From: CAYMKL01 sp964390805
GTDB taxonomy: Bacteria > Chloroflexota > Anaerolineae > VGOG01
DNA: 50,689 nucleotides
Assembly: GCA_964390805.1 (NCBI GenBank)
Contig: CAYMKL010000039.1
Coordinates: 1 to 50,689, forward strand
Reading direction: 5' to 3'
Part shown: piece by piece, positions 41,876 to 49,800 of the stretch
How positions within the stretch are numbered: the stretch's first letter is position 1
Layout of the letters: the number at the start of each line of letters is the position of its first letter
Made by a program: the position numbers and the translations under genes
Notes under the pieces: model-generated
Database searches by the model: none
Told to the model about the DNA's origin: nothing
Seen by the model: only the letters and a program-made list of their open reading frames with translations

Positions 41876-42403
41876 ATGTCTTTAGAGCGTGGTCTCATAC
41901 AAGTTTACACCGGCCTTGGCAAGGGCAAAACTACTGCTGCCCTGGGGTTAGCCCTCCGAGCAGCGGGACAAGGGCTCAAGGTCTACATCATCCAGTTCAT
42001 GAAGGGCTGGCCTGACTATGGCGAGCTGGTCAGCGTAGAGAAGCTACCCAACATCACCTTGCGCCAGTTCGGCCGCCCGGAGTTCGTAGACAAAGACAAC
42101 CCCGACCCTGAGGACATCCGCCAGGCTCACCAAGCCCTGGATCACGCCCGCCAGGTTATCCTCGGTGGTCAGTACAACATCGTGATCCTGGACGAGATAA
42201 ACGTGGCTTTGGACTTTGGGCTCATTGGCCTGGCCGAGGCGATGGGCCTGCTTGATGCCAAGCCAGCGAAGGTTGAGCTGGTGCTCACCGGCCGCTACGC
42301 CCATCCCGATGTGGTCAAGCGGGCCGACCTGGTGACGGAGATGCTGGACATCAAGCATCCGTATGCTGGGGGGGTAAGGGAGCGGAAGGGGATCGAGTAC
42401 TGA
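41876..42403 (+). CDS. cobO: Cob(I)yrinic acid a,c-diamide/cobalamin adenosyltransferase (CobO/BtuR type)
   Basis: A 175-residue P-loop enzyme that transfers the adenosyl group of ATP to cob(I)alamin. The start RGLIQVYTGLGKGKTTAALG holds the reversed-type P-loop GLGKGKTTA, and IVILDEINVALDFGL, VELVLTGRYAHPDV and VTEMLDIKHPYAGGVRERKGIEY are family signatures. AAGGAG lies 7 bases upstream of the ATG. Placed between two adenosylcobalamin-dependent mutase subunits, it most likely serves their cofactor supply and repair. Confidence 0.92.
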   Translation: MSLERGLIQVYTGLGKGKTTAALGLALRAAGQGLKVYIIQFMKGWPDYGELVSVEKLPNITLRQFGRPEFVDKDNPDPEDIRQAHQALDHARQVILGGQYNIVILDEINVALDFGLIGLAEAMGLLDAKPAKVELVLTGRYAHPDVVKRADLVTEMLDIKHPYAGGVRERKGIEY

Positions 42404-42463
42404 AAACTGGAGATTGGAGATTGATCTTCCAACTTTCAACCTCCAGTTTCCAGCTTCTAACAG
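42404..42463. repeat. Low-complexity CTCCA/TGGAG tract
   Basis: A tract made of ACTGGAGATTGGAGATTG followed by CCAACTTTCAACCTCCAG. The two halves are roughly inverted. The same word types recur at 46826-46887. Confidence 0.5.
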
Positions 42464-42684
42464 CATGAACTTCGCAACTCCTCCAGGTCTTGACGCAACG
42501 TCTCGATGCCATCAATCGCCATATCCCAATCATGGTAATCGCTTTCGACCTCGAAGGAGTAGCCTAATTTTCTGACCATCTCGTTTCTCTCGAATTCCTC
42601 GAAAGTCATGCCGTATTTTTGCCGAAAGAGGCAATCTGTCAATTCGTATTTGGCCAACCGACGTTTTAGTTCGTTCTCCACCAT
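42457..42684 (-). CDS. Small acidic, probably leaderless protein (antitoxin-like)
   Basis: A 75-residue protein (MVENELKRRLAKYELTDCLF..., ending EELRSSCC) with a helical N-terminus, a KYGMTFEEFE segment and an acidic DYHDWDMAIDGIE C-terminal half. It resembles small proteins that I recall next to TumE-like toxin genes, but no toxin is present here, so this is only a suggestion. A consensus promoter (42722-42694) ends 10 bases before the ATG at 42684, implying an mRNA with almost no leader; an ATG at 42693 would lie upstream of the predicted start point. The gene points against the mutase cluster it sits in. Confidence 0.55.
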   Translation of the reverse strand: MVENELKRRLAKYELTDCLFRQKYGMTFEEFERNEMVRKLGYSFEVESDYHDWDMAIDGIETLRQDLEELRSSCC

Positions 42685-42693
42685 TATGACCAT

Positions 42694-42722
42694 ACTATAA
42701 CTTGCGAGGATGATTTTGTCAA
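42694..42722 (-). promoter_or_regulatory. Consensus promoter of the small minus-strand gene
   Basis: On the minus strand TTGACA (42722-42717), exactly 17 bp, TATAGT (42699-42694). Its -35 box abuts the CCGGAGGT ribosome site of the mutase gene at 42735 on the other strand. Confidence 0.7.
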
Positions 42723-42734
42723 CCGGAGGTCCAA

Positions 42735-44438
42735 ATGGACGACAAGAGGAAATCAGAGAAGATCATAAAAGGAAAAGAGAAATGGGAAGAGACCACTCTC
42801 CACAAGACGCTGAGCCATTTCCCTGAGCGGCGCGATGCTTTTATCACTACCTCCAGTGCCCCCGTAGAGCGCCTCTACACGCCTCTGGACATCGCCGGCC
42901 TCGACTACGAGCGCGACCTGGGCTTTCCCGGCCAGTACCCTTTCACCCGGGGCGTGCATCCCACCATGCACCGGGGGCGGCTTTGGACGATGCGCATGTT
43001 CGCCGGCTTCGGCACCGCCGAAGAGACCAACGCCCGCTATAAGTATCTCCTGGAGCACGGCGAGACTGGCCTGTCGGTGGCCTTCGACATGCCCACCCTC
43101 TACGGCTACGATACCGACGATCCCCAGGCCGAAGGTGAGTTCGGCAAGTGCGGGGTGGCCGTTTCCTCCCTGGCCGACATGGAGATCCTCTTCGACGATA
43201 TTCCCGTGGACGAGATCACCACCTCCATGACTATCAACTCCCCCGCGGCCGTCACCTGGGCCATGTACATCGCCGCCGCCGAAAAAAGGGGCATCCCCAT
43301 GAAGGTTTTGGGCGGCACCATCCAGAACGACATTCTCAAAGAGTACATCGCTCAAAAGGAATTTATCTTCCCTCCAGAGCCGTCCATGCGTCTCGTCGTA
43401 GACACCTTCGAGTTCGGCACTAAGTATCTCCCCAAGTGGAACACTATCTCCATCAGCGGTTATCACATCCGCGAGGCCGGCGCTACCGCTGTCCAGGAGT
43501 TGGCCTTTACCCTGGCCGACGGCTTTGAGTACGTCAAGGCAGGCATTGAGCGCGGCCTCGATGTGGACGAGTTCGCCCCCCGTCTCTCCTTCTTCTTCAA
43601 TGCCCACAACGACTTCTTCGAGGAGATAGCCAAATACAGGGCCGCGCGAAGGATTTGGGCGCGGGAGATGAGGGAGAGGTTTGGTACCAAGAACCCCCGC
43701 TCCTGGTGGATGCGCTTTCACACCCAGACAGCCGGCTGCTCCCTCACCGCTCAGCAGCCGGAGAACAACATCGTGCGCACGGCCATCCAGGCCCTGGCTG
43801 CCGTTCTGGGCGGAACCCAAAGCCTCCACACCAACTCCATGGACGAAGCCCTGGCCCTGCCCTCGGAGTCCGCCGTGCGCATAGCTCTCCGCACCCAGCA
43901 GATCATCGCCCACGAATCGGGCGTGGTCAACACCGTGGATCCCCTGGCCGGCAGCTACTTCGTCGAGGCCCTCACCAACCGCATGGAAGAGGAGGCTTAC
44001 GAGTACTTTCGGAAGATAGATGCCTTGGGGGGTATGCTCGGTGCCATTGAGAGGGGCTTCCCTCAGCGGGAGATCGCTGAGAGCGCGTACCGCTATCAGC
44101 GCGAGATTGACGCCGCTTCGCTTACTGGCCAGCGCATCCTTGTCGGTGTCAACGATTATTTGACCGCCCAGCACATAGCTATTCCACTCCTGGAGATGGA
44201 CCGCGAAGGAGAGCGGAGGCAGCGGGAGCGACTGGCCCGGGTCAGAAGAGAGCGAGACAACGAGTTAGTGGGGCAGCGGTTGGAGACCCTGCGGGTGGCA
44301 GCCCAAGGCGGGAGCGCGAAAGGCGATAACCTGATGCCCTATATCCTTGATGCGGTGCGAGCCTACGCCACTTTGGGTGAGATATGCGGTGTATTCCGTG
44401 ATATATTCGGCGAGTACCGGGAGCCAGTGATTCTGTGA
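42735..44438 (+). CDS. Isobutyryl-CoA mutase-like acyl-CoA mutase large subunit
   Basis: A 567-residue split-type mutase large subunit, without a B12-binding domain. The specificity residues differ from the first copy: Phe89 (WTMRMFAGF) replaces Tyr and Gln207 (KEYIAQKEF) replaces Arg. These are the residues of isobutyryl-CoA mutase (Phe80, Gln198). DMPTLYGYDTD, GKCGVAV and AQKEFIFPPEP also match that branch. The Asp that marks 2-hydroxyisobutyryl-CoA mutase is absent (SVAFDMP). A Met88 in place of the usual Gln beside Phe89 is odd. It likely interconverts isobutyryl-CoA and butyryl-CoA or a similar branched acyl-CoA. CCGGAGGT precedes the ATG. Confidence 0.85.
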   Translation: MDDKRKSEKIIKGKEKWEETTLHKTLSHFPERRDAFITTSSAPVERLYTPLDIAGLDYERDLGFPGQYPFTRGVHPTMHRGRLWTMRMFAGFGTAEETNARYKYLLEHGETGLSVAFDMPTLYGYDTDDPQAEGEFGKCGVAVSSLADMEILFDDIPVDEITTSMTINSPAAVTWAMYIAAAEKRGIPMKVLGGTIQNDILKEYIAQKEFIFPPEPSMRLVVDTFEFGTKYLPKWNTISISGYHIREAGATAVQELAFTLADGFEYVKAGIERGLDVDEFAPRLSFFFNAHNDFFEEIAKYRAARRIWAREMRERFGTKNPRSWWMRFHTQTAGCSLTAQQPENNIVRTAIQALAAVLGGTQSLHTNSMDEALALPSESAVRIALRTQQIIAHESGVVNTVDPLAGSYFVEALTNRMEEEAYEYFRKIDALGGMLGAIERGFPQREIAESAYRYQREIDAASLTGQRILVGVNDYLTAQHIAIPLLEMDREGERRQRERLARVRRERDNELVGQRLETLRVAAQGGSAKGDNLMPYILDAVRAYATLGEICGVFRDIFGEYREPVIL

Positions 44439-44487
44439 GGGGGGCACGATAGCGGGGTGATCCTCGATGGTAAGCAGGATATTGGTG

Positions 44488-44520
44488 ATAAAAGGCGGGA
44501 AGCATTTTGGACCTCCCGCT
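44488..44520 (-). terminator. Rho-independent terminator of the kinase-regulator operon
   Basis: On the minus strand, 7 bases after the kinase stop codon, AGCGGGA and TCCCGCC form a stem followed by TTTTATC. Confidence 0.6.
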
Positions 44521-44526
44521 TAGCCG

Positions 44527-45930
44527 CTACGAACCAGCCGGCAAGGCAATGGTGAACGTCGTCCCTTCTCCGAGGGTGCTAGCCGCAGAGATCATGCCTC
44601 CATGCAATTCAACCAGCGATTTCGCGATGGCCAATCCCAGCCCCGATTCTCCCTCGTGCGCCTGACGGGCCTCGTCCCCCCGATAGAAGCGGGCGAAAAT
44701 TCGCCGCAGTCTATCTGGTGCAATACCGACTCCGTTATCCTGGACGGTCAGCAGTGCGTTGTTTCCTCGTTGCGCAGCGGCCAGCGAGATCTGCCCGCCG
44801 GCCGGCGTGTGGCGGAGGGCATTGCTCACCAGATTCCCCAACACCTGCGCCATGCGTTCTGGGTCCACATTCACGGCTGGCACGTTTGCCTCGGCAGTGA
44901 CTTGTAGGTCAATCTCCAACTGCTGGGCCCGGGGCAGATGGGCGGCCGCTGTTCGTTCTATCAACTCTCGCGGGTGCACAGACTGACGGATTAAGGTCAA
45001 CTCTCCCGCATCTGCCAGAGACAAGGTGCGCAGATCTTCGACCAAGCGGCTCAAGTGCTCGGCTTCTGTGTGCACGGTCTGAAAGGTTTCGGTTGTGGGG
45101 GGCAACACACCATCCCGCAGGCCCTCGGCATAACCCGCGATCACACTCAGCGGGGTTCGCAGGTCGTGGGCGATGTCGGCCGTCATTTGGCGACGCAGCT
45201 CGTTGGCGCGGGCCAGGTCGGCGCTCATCTGATTGAATGAAGCGGCTAGTTCCCCCAATTCATCCTGGGAGCGGACAGGCACTTGTTGCTCCAGCTCACC
45301 TTGGGCCATGGCTCGGGTGGCGGCAGTCAGTTCGCGCACGGGGCGCGTGAGCCTGCGGGCCAGGAAGATGCCCAGGAACAAGGCGATCAGGATAGCCGCC
45401 AGTGCTGCGTACAGCGAGGCGCGATTCGTGCGCATCAGGTATTGCACTTCCCGCTGAGCAAGTGGTGGGGGCTCCCCCGTGACCAACGCAGTCCCCACGA
45501 CTTGACCATCTACTTCGATTTCGACGCCCTGGGCCAGCTCGTCATCCGCTATGTAGCGGCCGGGGCGATACTGCCCGGCTGGCAGTACCACGTAGCCGTC
45601 CTGGTCTGCCAAGGCGAACACGTAGGCCCGTGGTTGCTGCCCCGGGCGGTTTCTGTCCTCTGGTCGTGGCGGCGGTTGTTGGCCTGGCTGGGGTTGTGGC
45701 GCTGGTGCCGCTGCCAGTCGGTGAAAGTACTCCCTCACTCCCAGCCACGATCCGTTGGTTTGATAATAGGCCGTGGCGCTGGCCAGGAAGTTGTTCTGCG
45801 CCTGCTCCAATACCAGGCGATCAAACTCCTGGAACGTGGCCCACCGGGCAAAGACGGCAGCCAGCACCACACCGGTGATGCTCACGATCAGGAAGGCAAG
45901 CACCAACTTGAAAATCAAGGAACGTGTCAT
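44527..45930 (-). CDS. Sensor histidine kinase (BaeS/PhoR-like)
   Basis: A 467-residue membrane kinase. Membrane segment 1 covers residues 5-29 and segment 2 about 172-191, around an external sensor domain of about 140 residues. That domain has a Pro/Gln-rich insert (APAPQPQPGQQPPPRP, about 75-100). A HAMP domain follows (RRLTRPVRELTAATRAMAQG), then the H-box ADIAHDLRTPLSVIAGY with phosphorylated His255. The ATPase domain shows N (GNLVSNALRHTP), G1 (DNGVGI) and G2 (GESGLGLAIAKSL) boxes. It lies 10 bp downstream of the response regulator. The signal is unknown. Confidence 0.9.
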   Translation of the reverse strand: MTRSLIFKLVLAFLIVSITGVVLAAVFARWATFQEFDRLVLEQAQNNFLASATAYYQTNGSWLGVREYFHRLAAAPAPQPQPGQQPPPRPEDRNRPGQQPRAYVFALADQDGYVVLPAGQYRPGRYIADDELAQGVEIEVDGQVVGTALVTGEPPPLAQREVQYLMRTNRASLYAALAAILIALFLGIFLARRLTRPVRELTAATRAMAQGELEQQVPVRSQDELGELAASFNQMSADLARANELRRQMTADIAHDLRTPLSVIAGYAEGLRDGVLPPTTETFQTVHTEAEHLSRLVEDLRTLSLADAGELTLIRQSVHPRELIERTAAAHLPRAQQLEIDLQVTAEANVPAVNVDPERMAQVLGNLVSNALRHTPAGGQISLAAAQRGNNALLTVQDNGVGIAPDRLRRIFARFYRGDEARQAHEGESGLGLAIAKSLVELHGGMISAASTLGEGTTFTIALPAGS

Positions 45931-45940
45931 GGGACATTTC

Positions 45941-46633
45941 TCAGGAGCGGGCTTCAGCGCAGAAGCGATACCCTACCCCAAAGACGGTCTCGATATACTG
46001 CGGGTTGCCAGGGTCTGGCTCGATCTTGCTACGTAGATTTCGGACATGGACGTCAATGGTGCGCTCGACGCTTTCAAAGGTCACACCCTGCAACTGCATC
46101 AGAAGCTCTGAGCGGGAAAAGACACGCCCAGGCGCGGATATCAATATGGCCAGCAAATCGAATTCCGACGGGGTAAGATTGACAGGTCGGCCAGCAGCGG
46201 TCACTTCATGGCTGCTCTTGTCGAGGATGATGTCGGCCGCCCGCAGTACTTCGGGTAGAGGTGCCTCTTTGCTGGCTCGGCGCAAGACCGCCCGGATGCG
46301 CGCCACCAGCTCCCGCATCCCGAACGGTTTGGTTACGTAGTCATCGGCTCCCAGTTCGAGACCCACCACTTTGTCTGATTCTTCCAGCCTGGCGGTGAGG
46401 AGGATGATGGGCGTGTCCCGCTCTTTGCGATAAGTACGGATGAAATCGTAGCCGCCCATTTCGGGCATCATGATGTCGAGGAGGATGAGATCGGGCCTTT
46501 CGTGGCGGGCCACAAAGAGAGCCCTGCGTCCGTTTTCGGCCGTCACCACCCGAAACCCCTCCTGCGTCAAATACGCCTTGACCAGGTCTCGCAAACTTTT
46601 CTTGTCATCCACCACCAGAATTGTCTTAGCCAT
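45941..46633 (-). CDS. OmpR/PhoB-family response regulator
   Basis: A 230-residue regulator. The receiver domain has ILVVDDKKSLRDLV, the phosphorylated Asp53 (LLDIMMPEMGG), conserved Thr in LLTAR and Lys in YVTKPFGMRELV. The C-terminal winged helix has LTPSEFDLLAIL and RTIDVHVRNLRSKIE. The ATG at 46633 follows GAGGG. It is the first gene of the operon with the kinase at 44527. The promoter would lie in or beyond the gap at 46655. Confidence 0.92.
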   Translation of the reverse strand: MAKTILVVDDKKSLRDLVKAYLTQEGFRVVTAENGRRALFVARHERPDLILLDIMMPEMGGYDFIRTYRKERDTPIILLTARLEESDKVVGLELGADDYVTKPFGMRELVARIRAVLRRASKEAPLPEVLRAADIILDKSSHEVTAAGRPVNLTPSEFDLLAILISAPGRVFSRSELLMQLQGVTFESVERTIDVHVRNLRSKIEPDPGNPQYIETVFGVGYRFCAEARS

Positions 46634-46654
46634 AGCACCCTCTTTTCACAGTGG

Positions 46655-46754
46655 NNNNNNNNNNNNNNNNNNNNNNNNNNNNNNNNNNNNNNNNNNNNNN
46701 NNNNNNNNNNNNNNNNNNNNNNNNNNNNNNNNNNNNNNNNNNNNNNNNNNNNNN
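46655..46754. other. Assembly gap (100 N)
   Basis: A run of exactly 100 undetermined bases, the usual placeholder for a scaffold join. Distance and even order across it are uncertain. Confidence 0.95.
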
Positions 46755-46825
46755 ATTATACCACTTAGAACAGAGAGCGTCAAAAAGGAGCGCAGCTCAA
46801 GTCCACGCTCCCTCATCCCCACGCT

Positions 46826-46887
46826 TCACGTTTCACGTCTCACGCCTCCAACCTCCAACTTCCAATCTCCAATCTCCAATCTCCAAA
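46826..46887. repeat. Low-complexity TTCACGTTTCACG/CCAATCTCC tract
   Basis: Short words are repeated: CACGTTTCACGTCTCACG, then CCTCCAACCTCCAACTTCC, then CCAATCTCCAATCTCC. It lies just after the stop of the large surface protein gene. Confidence 0.6.
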
Positions 46888-49800
46888 TCAGCCGCACGTC
46901 TCTCCCCAATGGGCCGCCACCTCCATGATGTCCACGATGTCAATGTCGCTGTCGTGATCCAAATCGTAGCGTGAGTCGTAGTTGGCATCGCCATCGTGTG
47001 CTCCCCACCGCACAGCCACCAACATGATGTCTACGATGTTTACTACACAGTCGCCATTGACATCGCCTGGCAGGGCAGATTGGCTCACATCACGTACAGC
47101 GCGAACGTGGTTATAGATTCTGGGCTCGTCTCCCTCAGCAGCGGGCCCCCCTTCTACCTTCGTGGCAAAGCGTACCGCACCCGCCCCGTGCAAGTCATTC
47201 CCATCAGAACCCGTCGCATACCCAAACGCCACGTACCAGGCATAGTAGCGCCCGGTATCTACGGGGCTGAAATAGGCCGAGGTGCTGGTCCAGAACCAGC
47301 CATCGGCGTCCACGGTGTCGAAGAAAGCAGGATCAAGGGCGGGGTAGTTGCCTGTGTAGTCCACGATGCTCTGCAGCTCTTTGGCGTTGGGCAGACGCCA
47401 GTCATCGTAGCTCGCCAGATCCAGGCCTTCGGCATAGGCCAGGGCATCCTGCCAATCGCGACCGACGCCGTCGTCGGCCTGCTGCCACATCAGCCCCGTC
47501 GCCAGGTCGCTCACCGTGCCGTCGCCGTTGTTGGCGAAGTCGTTCGCTCCGTAGATGTCACCCCGCACGCAACGTACGTAGGCAGGCATCCCGGTGGGGT
47601 AACCCTTGATGTGTCCGGTGGCGAAGTTCACACCGAAGGCCGTATCTTGGCCCCCGTGGGTCGTCCCCACCTCATAATGGGTGCTCGACCAGTACTGGGA
47701 GTTCTTATCCTGAACAGGATCAAACTCGAAAGCGAAGTAGCCCTCGTCAAGATAGGGCCACCCTGTGCCGTAGTCAATTATGGAATAGAGCTCCTTGATG
47801 GCGGGTAGTCGCCAGTCATCATGGCCGGCCAGCGTCAAGGACTCACAGTAAGCCGGAGCCTGATTCCAGCTTCGCTTCGTGAAATCCGGAGTCTGCTGCC
47901 ACATCAGGCCGGTGTTGTTGTCGGTGACAGTGCCAGCCTGCCCTGAGCCTGTCGAAGGGTTGCCGTTATCCGTGTAGTCGAAGGCGTTGCCTTCATACTG
48001 GGCGTCCTGGCCGTAGAACGCCTCGCCTGCACTGGGGCAAGTGATTTCGCCGCTATTGTCATAGCACGCATCCTGACCAGTGTCTACCACGACATACGTG
48101 GCTTCAGGGGCTCCAGTGACGGTGACGGTGGCCGAGTCGGTATCCTGCGCGCCATCGTCGTCGGTGACGCGTAGCCCGACGGTGAAAGTCCCCGCGGTCG
48201 CCGCCACGAAGTTAGCCGTCACGCCCGTGGCGTCATCGTACTGGCCGTCGTTGTCCAGGTCCCACTCGTAGAGGACGATGGTACCGTCGGTGTCGCTCGA
48301 GGCCGACCCGTCCAGAGCGATCGTCGTTCCCACGTTGCCCGCATAGGGCCCGCCCGCTTCGGCGACGGGTGCCTGGTTTGTCGGGTCGTCGTCGAGCGGC
48401 GTGCCGTCGAAGCCGGCGTAGCTGGGGGCATAGCGCTCGACTCGGAAGACGGCTTCAGGATCGCCGTTATAATCGTACTCCCAGATCGTTTCGCCCGAGG
48501 TGGTCACCTCGTAGAAGTGCCCTTCAGGCCCGTCGCAGGTGAGCGTATTGCCATTGGGGAGCCGCTGGGCTCCAGAGATGACGCTAGCATAGAAGTCAGT
48601 GGGGGGGGGCGGCCGTGTAGGTCCATATTGGCGCGCTCGGCCCGTACGGGACACCGCCTGTGTAGCTGCCGCCGGAATCCACCGGGGGGACGATCTCGAC
48701 GACCGAGGAGTAGTCCCCGTCAGGGCGTCTCTGGCCGTTGTTGAAGATAAGGATGTTCCCTTCGCCGGACAGGCCGGCCCCGATCCACTCGGCGTCGTGC
48801 TGGTGGAAAAGTTGCTGATCGGCGGCTGTGCCGGCGTCGTAGGCCTGGGGGTTGCCCCAGCGATAGAGCAGGTCACCTCCCATGCCGCTATTGCCGCCCG
48901 TATGACCGGCGGCCTCCTCGGTCGTCGTGCTGTGGTCAATGACCCAGATCTCGCTGAAGCTGTGGACACTCAGGAGGATCTGGTCCAGCTCGGCGTTGTA
49001 GTCCACCGCGTTGGAGTGGAACCAGTCAGCCTCGTTGATCATGACGTAGTTCAGGTCAATCAACTCGGGGTGGTCGGCCACGACGCCGTAGTTGGCCTTG
49101 GTGGCATCGTAGTCCTGAACGAGATGGTCCCAGGCGTGCCATTCCCAGACGATGTCGCCGGTGGTGGGCCCGGTGGGCTGCACTTCGATCACGCTGCCCG
49201 GCCACAGCTCGCCCTCCCTCAAGAGCGAGGGGTCGCGGCCCGCAGCGAGGGCCTCGGCCTCGGTCTTGTACTGCCAGGCGATCATCAGCACGTTGCCGTT
49301 GGGCAGCATCTCGACGTCGTGGTGTTGGAGGTGCGTCGTGCTGGAGTATTCGTACTCCCAGGTGACGTTTCCGTCCCAGTCAATCAACTGGACGATGCCG
49401 CCGGCGCCGTCCTGTCTGAAGGTGGAGTTAGTGACCCCACCGGTGTAGAGCAGCTCTCCGTTTTCCAAGAAGTACACCGCGTTGCCCGGCGTGTAGTCAG
49501 TGGCCCAGGAGTGGACGAAGTTTCCGTCGTTGTCCATCAGGTAGGCGGTCGTGGTGCGGAGCGGCGCGAACAGGTTGTAGCCTTCGAACGGGGTGCCCTG
49601 CTGGGCGACGTTGACGGTCGCCGTATCCGTGTCCTCCGCCCCGTCGTCGTCGGTCACCTTCAGCCCCACGGTGTAGGCCCCGGCCGCAGGAGCCATGAAG
49701 CTGGCCGTTGCCCCGCTGGCGTCGTCATAGCTGGCGTCGTCGTCGAGGTCCCACTCGTAGGAGACAATCGTGCCGTCGGGGTCGGTCGAGGCAGAGCCAT

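Noticed and set aside
42753..44174. Long minus-strand frame opposite the second mutase subunit
   Set aside because: The + strand frame is a clear mutase; the opposite frame is a codon-bias shadow without a ribosome site.
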